From Dendrolimus kikuchii (taxonomy: Eukaryota > Arthropoda > Insecta > Lepidoptera > Lasiocampidae), in contig CM034388.1 in the NCBI GenBank assembly GCA_019925095.2, forward strand, positions 6,904,501-6,968,500: a stretch of 64,000 bases of DNA, given 5' to 3'. Below are positions 13,501 through 24,100 of the stretch, one piece after another. The first letter of the stretch is position 1, and every line of letters begins with the position of its first letter. Under the pieces are notes generated by a model. The model was not told where the DNA came from, did not search any database, and saw nothing but the letters and a program-made list of their open reading frames with translations. The translations under genes and the position numbers were made by a program.

Positions 13501-16500
13501 GCTTAAAAATGGACCGAAGATTTCCCTTCACATATTAATATTATATTTTATTAATATATTTTTTTATATGAAAGTGTCAATTAAGCTAAATTTTTGATGG
13601 GAGTTGGTCTAAAATATTATTGAAATAGTGAAATGTTAGTTGAAAGTCTAGCGGTATGTTCTATACCCAAAGCGTAAGGAAGGACTTACATGTGGCGCCC
13701 TCTAAAAATGTACGACTGAAGGATTTTTCCAGAACATTTAACAATGGGTGATTGTCATTCTTATAATTTTGGAGATTAAAAGATTTTATTACTCTTCGTC
13801 TATGTGTCATTTCGATATCTTGCAGGGTTCAGAAGATAAGGAATAATATAATTATTTCATATCCCGCGCCAATAAAAACGCGGACACAGCTAGTCTGACA
13901 ATAAGTCGTCCCTGGCATTTTTTACAACATCAGGTGTTTCGAATTCGAATGAAATGTACATTCCATAACAAACCTAATTACAAAGACTTAAAATACACAT
14001 TTGTTTGTACAGCCTATTAGCTGCGTAGGTGATTTTCGAGAGCAGGGTGTTTCTATTGATAATGTACGTATTTTTTATGTGTATGTTGCAGATGTCAGCT
14101 GTTCGGGATCTTGTTGATCGTATTATTTGTTTATAACTGTACTGTAACAGATTTCTAACCGCCGTTTAGCGAGGCCGCGCTTTTGACATCCCTTACCTAT
14201 GTACCTACATTTTATGAAAACATTTGACGCCTTATGAGATTCGAATTTGTGATGCAAAACAAATAAATCTGAAGTTTTAATTATATTTCGCACTCGAGAA
14301 CTAATCTCCGTCTGAGGTATGCGAGCGGCGAATGAAAATATAGTTCCCGGCGGCTTGAGTATAGGATAGTTGACAGTCAAATAAATTGAGATATTTTTCA
14401 TCAACTTACCAAAACCTGAATCCGCCTAGATTTTGTATGTACTTACAAATTATGACGTCATTTCTATAACGGAGTCAAATAGCATATCTATACTAATATT
14501 ATAAAGAGGTAAAATTTGTGAGTTTGTGACATTGTAAGGGGTAATCTCTGGATCTACTAAACCTATTTTAAAAATTATTTTACTGTTCGAAAGTTACGTT
14601 AACAGGGAGTGTCATAGGTTATACAACATGACGCTATATACCACGAGAGCAGGACAGAGAGCGGGTGAAACCGCGCCAGGCCGCTAGTTGATTATCTTTT
14701 ATATTGTAATTTAAATTATTTCTATCATGGTATGTTAGTTATGATAATGACGTAGTATTTGAATGCCTGCTCTTTTATATGTGAACATTTATTTAGAAAT
14801 TATTGTGATATGGTGTAGAGTAATGTGAAGTGATATATCTACTGAGGTAGTATAAGTTTTGTCCCTTTTATTCCAAAGGCAAAAAGTACTCCAAAAGCGA
14901 AACATAAATCTTTTACAATTGTAAATCATAATTAGCATCAATCAATGTCATCAAAGAGTCCATAATTTGTATGTTTAAAATATTTTTCATTTTTCAGGTC
15001 CTTAGCTACCAAATAATAGTTAAATGAGGAAAACAAATATTAGGGATAGCTTTTACACACTTACCCTTTAAACCCCTATCTTTAGAGAAATTATAGGTTC
15101 TTTGACATTTAGTGACAATTTCGGTACATGGTGAATCTCCTATGCACATCACTGTTGGAAATAATGTTTTTCTATGCTAGATCATTCAATTTTGGCTGCA
15201 ACTTACTAATTAATGCTTATTATTTTTTATCAATAATACATGTCATCATGTGGACAATGCTGCAGTTGTAAGAATCACCTAAGTATCATGACATAGCATT
15301 TCTTTAAATTTTTAAGTGTTAAAACAAGACACCTTGTGGCATCACCTTTATTACATTATCTTAAAGCTAAACTTCTACAGAGCTGTATTTTAGTCAATTT
15401 AACATTTATAAACCTTGCATATTAACATAAATAAACCTAGTAAATGTTATTCAAAATAATTAATATTCTGAAATAGTGAGTTTCAGTGTGAAAAAATTAT
15501 TAATAAATCCTAAATAATTGGTGGAAAAAAAGAGATATGAAAAAATTACTTATTTTATTATAAAAAGAATCTTTTCATAAAAAGGTCTACAGGTATTTAC
15601 AGAATTTGTTCTGGAGATTTAAGAATTGTTTGTTAACTAGTTTTCCCTGCGACTGCCATGTGAAAAACCCTAGATAGTAGTTGTGTTATTTACATAAAGA
15701 ATTAATTAGCTTAGTTATATATATAAACCTTCAATGAAAATTTATCTAACTGATGGTGAAAATCGCTTAAAAATTATATGTACATATATGTCACATCAAT
15801 ATTTAATGTAATCACCAATTATTAACAACACCACATCACAAATAATGCATTTAACTCATCCCTACATCTGGTGAAACAGTCAATAACTGTAACATTATCT
15901 CAGAAGAATAAGTAACTTAAGCTAAGCTAAAAGCTCACGAACTAAACTGTCATTTTTGTTTTAAATAATCTATAATAATAGACAAAGAAACTAAAGACTA
16001 TAATATACTACTATGGATGTTAAACTTAAAAAAAACACTTATGAAATATGAATAATGATTTATACATACATATATACATACATAACTTCATGCCAGTTCC
16101 CTTGCGGGTAGGCACAAACAACAGAGCACCATTCAGGCTTATTCTTACACACCTCACTTGCTTCTTTAACATTCATAACTCTTGTCATGCATGCTCCTCT
16201 GTTCTTAAGGCTCCTGACATCACCTTCTGCTAGTACACAATCAATTTGATCATGGAAGGTGTGTTGTGACCTTCCATGACTTCTGCATCCATCCACTTTT
16301 GCATTGTATATCTGTTTAGTCATTCTTTCATCATGCATGATGAATAATGATTTCGGATGGGATATTATTATTCTATATAATATATTTGGTTAAAGGAGGA
16401 TACATTCTGTAATTTTTCGGACCTAAAACTTTACTGTTTCTTGTTAAATTCACTACAATAACAAAGAAACTAAGTCCTAAGACTACATATACTCCAGTCA

Positions 16501-19016
16501 ACGAAGCAAGAATAGGGGCAATACTTCGTGTGGAAGCGAATTTTGGCACAGTCATAGAGGAAGGTGTCCTGAACAACACACTAAAAGTACTGATGGCTAG
16601 GGGTGGAGCTAAGGGAGGGGGGGCCCCATAAATGTCCCTTTTTGCAGTTTTTTGTGAATAACTCAAAAACTACAATCTACAGTAAAAAGTATCCTATGAG
16701 TAAATGAATCTACATATAATTCTCTACAATAAAGATTATATAGACTTTTCGCTGGGATCAATACTTAAGGAGATATGGAGGGGGAGAAATGGGGACAATT
16801 AAAAAAAAATCTAATTTTACTGTTAAACATCAAGTTTCAATTATGAATGAACTATATTCAGACTACGTCAGGAGGAAGGAAGCAGAAGAGAAGAAGGCGG
16901 AAGACTCGAGTACTTGAGACTTGAGACAGCACCAGCGCAGGGTGAACTTCGGAGACGAGAATGCGCCTTGCAGATCGATGTAAACCACCGCTGCACCAGC
17001 AAGTGCGCACCGATTTGTGAGTTTGGATTTTTGGATTCTATATGCGAGAATACATATAGTCGTATTTGAGTTACTTAATTTTTAATGTGTAAGTCTGTGA
17101 CTGTGTTTGAGAAGTATTTAATTGATGATAAAGTGCAATATTAGTGAACAACATAAGTCAGGTACATTTACAAAAACATTTATATCTCAAGAACTATATA
17201 TTTTCTAGACATAGGAGTTGCATAAGGGGTGATTATGACTCCCAAACCTCCCCCTCTACCCCTCCCACTACCTACAATAAATGTGCCTTATATCTATACT
17301 GCATCCATCTCCATTGTTGACAAAATAACTTTACCTTAAAAACTATATTAATACACAGCATGGCTTTACTACTATAATGTCTTATTTATTACTTTGAAAA
17401 TTGAAATTTTAGAAAAGAAGAAACCTTCAAAAGATAATTTTATGGAAACAAATAACTTTTTTTTGTCAATCTACAATGTCTTTCAAAATATATCATGTTA
17501 TTTATTTTGATACAATTATTTTTTATAAGGTTAAAAATACTCTCTTCTAAAATTTCAATTTTCAAGATAACATATTCAAGCAAAAATACAACATGTGTCT
17601 CATAATTTTCTGACAATTTAGACAGGCTTGAGCTTGTATTGAAAGAACCCGTAGTAATAATAAAGCAAATTTTGGACATGTCACAACTTGTCACATACCT
17701 TTTATTACTTGTTAAAATATCAGGGGCCTTGTAATAATAATTTCAAGTTTAGGCCTAGTACACATCAAAAATGAACATCCCATACAGAATTTAAAACCAA
17801 TGTAGGATTTATTCTGTGGAGACTGCAGAAAATTTTACTGACCGAATTTAATCTGATGTGGAATTAATTTTGTGATGCACACGATTATATGGGATCCTAT
17901 AGATTATATTAATCTGATGTGGAATTAATTTTGTTATGCACACAATTATATGGGATCCTATAGATTATAGAGTTTTCAGAAAAGATTTACAATGAAATAA
18001 TCATGGTGTATACATGACCTTATTGTGTACAGTATTATGCACATTATCTTAGATGTATATTGCATAATAATTCTAACTTGATAAAAACTTGATGTATTAG
18101 GTATATTGACCAGTAAGTTAGATCTGGTTGAATGTTTATATGTTATTTGCAATCCTTGGGTGTTCATAGATTATTCTATATATTATATTATCACACCTGT
18201 TTCCTATAAGAGTAAACAGACAACATACCATTGGTACAATCTCAGCAAACAGCTTTCATTTCATCTACTTTTAGTTAGTAATCTCTTCATACAAGCACTT
18301 TAATTGTTTGAAGGTGTTTCTTATCTAAATTTTGTTCAAAATGTCTGTGACAAGCTTTAGTATTAGATAATTCGATGTAGTATCAACAGTTTTTACTCAT
18401 ATATTGATAAAATTAGCATAAAAGGGAGCCCTACAATAAGTTTTATAGTATCTTTGTAAGTTTCAAGGAGTTAATTTCCATGGTAGAGAAACTGGATATT
18501 GAACAACAAATAATTTGTAAACATATTCTATATGCACATTTATTATTTCTAAATACAATACTCTTTAAGTTTTCTAGTTGTTTCTATTGCTTACAATTCA
18601 ACAAATAATAAATAATAACGAAAACACATCTAGCTCACAAGAATTCAATCTTGTTTTACTAGTGTATAAAAGCAGGTATCATTTAATATGCAAACAGGAC
18701 ATGATTAGAATACACTGTGGTGATTTAGAAAGGCTACAACCGTGAGAATTGTGATATAACTATTTACATACCGTAAATCTCTAACTCGCTTGTACGGCGG
18801 ACTATGAGACGCTGGCGGTGGTGTAGCGTCCCTAATTCCGTCATCATCATCCAAAGTGAAATCCAACTTCCTCGGAACAATACTAGCTGGTATAGGGCTC
18901 AAATCGTCCGAGAATATATTGTACGAGTCAGACATTTCACACGAAGTTTCAACAGTTAACTCTGCCCAATCATCTTTGTTATTAAAACCGTCCTTCATTC
19001 TATAACACTCGGTCAT
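4533..19016 (-). CDS. wee1: Wee1-like protein kinase, mitotic inhibitor (12 proposed exons)
   Basis: Wee1 kinases act in the nucleus and phosphorylate Cdk1 on the tyrosine of its ATP-binding loop, which delays entry into mitosis. Exons on the minus strand: 19016-18772, 12227-12118, 10820-10674, 10553-10468, 9701-9484, 8391-8245, 7879-7716, 7335-7210, 6974-about 6835, 6637-6590, 5118-4955, 4716-4533. Phases agree at every junction and give about 592 residues. The N-terminal half is disordered and carries [19 protein letters not shown], a hallmark of animal Wee1. Kinase features: GCGEFG loop (214-219), YALKR with Lys236, TEVYAH with Glu254, [10 protein letters not shown] with Asp329, and DLGHVT with Asp374 (DLG, not DFG, as is usual for Wee1). 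The [10 protein letters not shown] segment ends at 432 and [11 protein letters not shown] resumes in the next exon. A proline and acid-rich insert separates the catalytic loop from DLG. The start is the first ATG in frame, with a good AAAC context. The odd part is the ninth exon, described separately. Everything else looks intact, so I judge the gene real; the exact ninth exon is uncertain. Confidence 0.93.
5376..5737 (+). mobile_element. MITE family A copy
   Basis: Begins ATCGGGCGCGTT and ends GTGAACGTAGCC. It lies in the Wee1 intron between exons 6637-6590 and 5118-4955. Confidence 0.8.
6069..6311 (+). mobile_element. SINE-like family B
   Basis: Same block order as 1239-1508, ends GCTCCAGCAATAAATAAAAA. 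Inside a Wee1 intron. Confidence 0.72.
6590..6974 (-). other. wee1: Wee1 ninth/tenth coding exons interrupted by an 8-bp minisatellite
   Basis: On the minus strand an acceptor at 6976-6975 opens a segment reading [18 protein letters not shown] (6974-6922), which is the expected kinase C-lobe. Straight after NGD the reading frame runs into a GCCCTTTT-type array ([11 protein letters not shown] repeats) instead of the Trp-His-x-Leu-Arg-x-Gly stretch found in Wee1 relatives. Kinase sequence resumes as [16 protein letters not shown] at 6637-6590, followed by a good donor (GTAAGT). The two parts lie in different frames if read through. A donor inside the array, ATG|GTAAAA at 6835/6834, joined to the acceptor TTAAAG|TTACCT restores phase exactly. 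That would add about 29 Lys/Gly-rich residues. Splicing here is inferred, not shown. Confidence 0.6.
6697..6921. repeat. 8-bp minisatellite (GCCCTTTT)n
   Basis: About 28 tandem copies of GCCCTTTT, with GCCATTTT and TACCATTT variants. Eight bases make all frames repeat every eight residues, which is why open frames run through it on both strands (ALLPFCPF on plus, KGQKGKRA on minus). It is joined on the left to a fragment of the dispersed repeat also seen near 21990-22040. Confidence 0.95.
8920..9215 (+). repeat. Dispersed repeat shared with 33830-34140
   Basis: Block order matches 33830-34140: CGTAA-GCAGAA-TCGTAAT, then GC-CAAAGTCC, then GATTTCCG or GATTCCCG. In a Wee1 intron; the partner lies in SID-1 intron 8. 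Possibly pieces of one transposon; no coding part seen. Confidence 0.5.
14485..14690 (+). mobile_element. Repeat family D (TACTAATATTATAAAG ... CTAGTTG)
   Basis: Begins CTATACTAATATTATAAAGA and ends GCGCCAGGCCGCTAGTTGAT. This end pattern is widespread in moths and butterflies and recalls non-autonomous Helitrons (Lep1-like), a guess from memory. Related pieces: 21745-22150, 43104-43250, 47735-47830 on plus; 55760-56150 on minus. Confidence 0.65.
16062..16338 (-). mobile_element. Non-LTR retrotransposon 3' end (reversed)
   Basis: A reversed copy of the 20307 family in Wee1 intron 1, with [19 protein letters not shown] and the [18 protein letters not shown] stretch, and a CATA-rich left end. 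Truncated at the 5' side, no catalytic domain. Confidence 0.88.
17848..17968 (+). repeat. 61-bp tandem duplication
   Basis: Two adjacent units starting TTAATCTGATGTGGAATTAA at 17848 and 17909, differing at a few bases. In Wee1 intron 1. Confidence 0.9.
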
Positions 19017-20306
19017 GTTTACAACCACACTTAATACACTTATATCACAAAAATATCACTTTATTTTCACGAAATCTCACAAAACCACTTTCAATTCCCT
19101 AGAATTTACAACGTTATGGCGGATGACGCATAGGCATCTGTTCTATTCATTAGCCAATCACAAAGCGGCATACGACCGGTGACTTAAATATTCAAAGTTC
19201 ATTGGTCAATTTTTTTTAAATAACGATAGCTCTTCCTTGACCTTGATTGGTGGTAGTAAGCATGCGTTCAGTTTTGAGTTTTCGAGATGTCTGCGTTTAA
19301 ACTTTTTACATAACATTGTATTAAATAATTTTTAATTTCGTTGTGTCACTCACTAAAAGTAATAATTTTTATTTATAAGCTTTGTTCAAAAATGTTTTAA
19401 TATTAAGGTATGTTTATTAGTTTGAGTCATTTATTGGAATGACTTTTTACCGTGAGGCATTTGTGGGTTTTACATAGTGATGAGATGACACATTTCACTA
19501 ATCACCGGCTTATTAACAGCTATATAAAATAAACCACTTTTCCTTCCAGTTACGAAAATAGGATATGACTGTTAACTTTCATCAGATTGTCATTTCACGT
19601 GAGACAAACCGCTTAAGCGCCATATAGAACAAAATATCTAAAATAAATAGTAAAAATGATAAACGAGTGAATTTATTTGAGTAAAATTGAACCTCATTTT
19701 TTAAATAATTAGGCATTCATTTGCTGAATTACTTATATCGCCGTTGAGGTATCGTTGGGAGTGCACCGTGTTATTTCATTTTACAGTTCCAATAATCAAT
19801 TGCAATGCTAATCGTTACCGTGCCACATCGCGGTAGTATTCATACATAATACATTATAGGGTGGTGATTTTTCACGGGTGAAATAGCAGTGGTAAATGAA
19901 ATAATATCACAGCAGTGATCGATATATTTAAGTACATAGATGTAACATCACTAGTTTTATGTATAGTGCATTATCTATGTTAAATGATACGTATTCTGAG
20001 GTTAAATGTTTCTGGCAGTGTTACCAGATGGGGGGAATTCCCTGGAAATTCGGCTTTATCGACTTTGGGGATAGATTCGGGGTTAAAGATTCTTTGGGGG
20101 CTTTCGAGGGAAAAATTATGTTGTTTAGCTTTTTTTAAGTACCATTAATTCATCCACAAACACAATTCTCATCCCTACAATTATTATATCTACGATATAA
20201 TATAGTACTACTACTTTATCTTAGAATTATACTCTACTAGTGAATCTTACTTCAATTCAATCGTTGATTTTAATAATTCAATTAATTTGTTCGTTTGTTA
20301 TTTATG

Positions 20307-20630
20307 TTGGGGTGAAGGTAAGGAAAGGAATGCTCCGGTGGTTCGGGCATGTGGAAAGAATGACTAAACAGATATACAATGCAAAAGTGGATGGATGCAG
20401 AAGTCGTGGAAGCCCACGACACACCTTCCATGATCAAATTGATCGTTTACTAGCAGAAGGTGATGTCAGGAGCCTTAATCACAGACGAGCGTGCATGACA
20501 AGAGTTATGAATATCAAAGAAGCAAGTGAGGTGTGTAAGAATAAGCCTAAATGGCGCTCTGTTGTTCGTGCCTACCCCGCAAAGGAACTAGCGTGAAGTT
20601 ATGTATGTATGTATGTATGTTATTTATGTT
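20307..20630 (+). mobile_element. Non-LTR retrotransposon 3' end with RT C-terminus
   Basis: Encodes [19 protein letters not shown] and a following CRSRG, TFHDQIDRLLAEGDV and [18 protein letters not shown] stretch, then stops and ends in (TGTA)n. This is the C-terminal tail of the reverse transcriptase of a lepidopteran-type LINE. The upstream catalytic part is missing, so it is a 5'-truncated insertion. It lies in the Wee1/SID-1 intergenic region. Confidence 0.88.
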
Positions 20631-20674
20631 ATATATTTATTATGCCGTCTCTACTCGTATACGTCGTATCTTAT

Positions 20675-20872
20675 AGGCTACATTCCATTAGAGACTCACA
20701 ACGACCACGTTCACAACCGCAATTTTTCCCATTCCACTTGTTTGCCGGCGTCACAATCGTAAACTCAAGTGCAACGATTATTATTCGACCCACCTATTGA
20801 CACGGGTCGTGTTGTGAGCGGTGCATGAGCGAAAATCATAACGTCATAAGTGACGTTTTCGCCACGACGGCG
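20675..20872 (-). mobile_element. MITE family A copy with internal deletion
   Basis: Begins AGGCTACATTCCATT, then jumps from the AACTCAAGTGCAACG block to the CACCTATTGACACGGGTCG block, losing about 120 bp, and stops after the GACGTTTTCGCCACGAC block. Confidence 0.78.
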
Positions 20873-21162
20873 ACTTTGCTTTTTTATTTCTCCATTAAAA
20901 TAAGTAAAAACCGTTTTGGAGGTTTTTTTTTTCAAAAAGCTTATTTTTGGGTTTTCGAAAAAAGTTTGAGATTAATTGACATGGTCATCTGGCAACACTG
21001 GTTTCTGGGTGGCTGCTGGGCATTGATTTAGTTTGATTGAGAACTGGTGTTTTACGTAAAACAAACAAAAATATTTAAACAAGTTAAACATGAGATGATG
21101 AGATAAATCGACAAATTGCATTTACTGTTATTTTAATCAAAACGTGAATCAATATCTTAAAA

Positions 21163-24100
21163 ATGGTGTTGAATTGGTTTATAAAATATGTTTTAATTTT
21201 GTTTTTACCATGCGGAAGTTTGCAAGATGTTTATAAGGATGAAATTATATTTCACTATAATAATACGTAAGTATCATCCTCGTTTTTAAAATTATTTGTT
21301 TCAGCAAGAACATTATAAAAACCGGAATTAGGAGAATAGATATTTAATTTATTACTTAATGCTGTTAATAGTTTCTTTGTCTCATTTTAGTAATAAAAGA
21401 TTATAGAATTCGTCACTAGATATTTATTACAGTTGAATAATTACTCACTTTATGTTGATATTATTACATTTCAATGATGATACTGAAACTTGAAATCATT
21501 GAGATATTCTAAGCATGAAATATAATTTTCAATTTTTATTTAATTACCCAATAAATTACAAAGGTTGTGAATCCCCAAATAAATAAGCAAAAATATTAAG
21601 AAAACAAGAATATAATGGGTGTAAGTGTTGAGCAGATTCAAGGCTTTGTATTCCTGTCAGACTGAATAGGTGCTGAGCTAATTCACATTATGAGTAATGT
21701 AAGGAAAGCACTATCATTTAGCTCTAATAGGATATATAAGGACATAGATCCCTATTAATAATATTATAAATGCGAAAGTAACTCTGTCTGGCTGTCTTTT
21801 CTGTTTTTATGGAAAAACTACTGGACCGATTTGAGTGAAACTCAGTACATATTTATTTTCGATGCCGAGAATGAACATAGGATACTTTTTATCCTGAGAA
21901 ATGGGATAGTTTCCGGGATAAAAATATATTTGTCTCTCTGTTTATTATGCTTTTATGGAAAAAGTACTGGACTGATTTGGCTGAAATTTGGTATATAGGT
22001 AATTTTAATACCGAGGTTGGACAAGAGATATTTTTTATCCCGGTTAAAGAGATAAATTAATGTAAAGGTTATCCCAGAAAGTGGGATAGGTTTTGGGGGC
22101 TAAACTTCTGCAGAGAGTGTCATCAGATTAACGGAAATTAAGTTTAGGGGTATACATACTCCTTATATATAGACACTAGACCTGTTATTTGGGCTAGGTT
22201 ACATGTTTTTAGGGTCCAACAACAAGTTTTGATTGAATAATGGGAAAACCAAAAATATGTTTGCTAAACAAGATTATGTCACTTTTGTTGAAAAGAAAGT
22301 TTGATTTGTATTTAGGAATACATTTACACCTGATACATAAACACTAAAACTGTTTTTTAATTTAATAAACAAGTTTTGAATTAGTTATTATAATTTTAAA
22401 GTTCATAATAATGAATCACAGTACTGTCACTTTTTTATTTTACTTTATGATGATAATAGGCATAAGAAAGAAAACAAAATGTTAACAATTCAATATGTCA
22501 ATATTATTGATTTATAAAACATTGTTTTTTTTTGTTATATATTGCGAGTTTGAATTAGTAGTATGTAATAAATAAGAAATAAATAGTAGTATGTTTTTAA
22601 ACAATTTATTTTTATTAAAAAAATCGGTGTATAATTTGCAATATTCTATTTGCCACCTTTTTTATTCCATTTCTCTTTTAGTTATATGATATGATATGTA
22701 CTTTGTGTTTTGTTATGGATTTTTCGATGACTTGCGCTGTTTCAGTTATATTGATTATCTTTACGTTAACTGGCTTTCTCACTGGACATGGATTGCATTG
22801 CTTAACTTTAGATTTTGGCGAAATCCTCTATCTGAATTTTTGGGTTTGATATAGATAAACGGGAGGTAAATCAATGGTGATTTGATTTAGGGATATCCTT
22901 ACAGTTTATTTATAGCCACTAAGGTTGTGAGGGGTGATCGAAAGTCGCAACCAGTGACTTAAACGGTGAGTTGGTTGGGTTGGGTTAGTGTTTAAACCAA
23001 AGCGCACGAGCCGAGCGAGCATGCCGCCGCAGCGGCCGGCGAGTGCCAGAACCGACTGGTCGCCATTTATTCATTGATAACTATTTTAATGATGGTTACA
23101 AATTGGTTGTGACATTTGCTGACCGCTGTCATGGCACACTCGCTTTGCTCGCTCGGCTTGTGGGCTTTAGTCTGCATTTTTAGACTGTATTAAATGTTTT
23201 TTATATTGACCACTATCTTTCTTCGGCATTGCTCGTCTTTAGACATAAGAAATAACTACACCATTTCGAAAAAAAATTGTAATGTTATGCTTACAAAAGA
23301 TTAATAAGTAATTTAAATATAACCTAAATTAACTAAAAAATAATACTTTTAGTTAATTTAGATTATATTTAAATTACTTATTAATCTTTTTAGATTAGAT
23401 GGTAATATTAATAAGGTATTTCTTTCTAAATACCTTATTAATTAAAAAAAAAACTCAATAACTACATGTCTCCTAGATATGGGGGTTGCAGAAGGGAGTA
23501 CTTCCTCCCCCTTCCCCCTCCGCCCCCCACTACTTAAAATTCAGTGACCACTATTGTAAAGTTTAACCGTTTTGGTTTTTTTCTGATTTCCCAATTTCAC
23601 CTTTTTGTTATTTTGGTCATTTTAGTCACTTTGGACCTTTTGGTCATTTTGGACATATTGGTCATTTTGAACATTTTGGACATTGCACATTTTGGCCATT
23701 TTGAACAGTTTGGACATTTTGGTCATTTTTGTCATTTGTGTAGTTTAAAAATAGATAGACAGGGATAGATAAATAAAAATAGAACGGGTTAAAATAGGAG
23801 ATGAAGGTTTGTATGGGCGAACAATCATTTCTCAAGTTATATATTATAGATATAAAAAATCATCATCTATAAAAAAATGTGATAATAACTCGATCTGCCT
23901 GTTAAGCTTTCACAGAAAAACTGCTAGGCGTCCAGATTGGTTTTGCTCTAATTTTGTTTAAATGTAGTTTTAATACTGAAAATAGACATATATATATACT
24001 TTTCATCCTGGGAGATGGGATAGTTTGCGATATAAAATGAAGTGAATCTTCCAGGCCAAAATGTAAAAACATAACTACCCTGTAACTGTGTACAATGTAC

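Larger units (their letters stand above)
12228..18771 (-). other. Wee1 intron 1 with repeats
   Basis: The first Wee1 intron is 6.5 kb. It holds a 'TACTAATATTATAAA...CTAGT' repeat (14485-14690), a reversed retrotransposon 3' end (16062-16338), a G-rich/C-rich repeat pair (16600-16640 and 17235-17290) and a 61-bp tandem duplication (17848-17968). A copy of the GTGGCGCC...GATTGTCATT repeat lies at 13690-13780. I saw no further coding exon in it. Confidence 0.7.
19017..21162. other. Divergent intergenic region between Wee1 and SID-1
   Basis: Wee1 starts to the left and the SID-1 gene to the right, so both promoters should lie here. I could not pick clear core promoter elements. The region holds a retrotransposon 3' end (20307-20630) and a shortened MITE copy (20675-20872). 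The base just upstream of Wee1 (19090-19200) has a CCAATCA-type motif at about 19150-19160 and ATTGG near 19240, which could be CCAAT-type sites. Confidence 0.45.
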
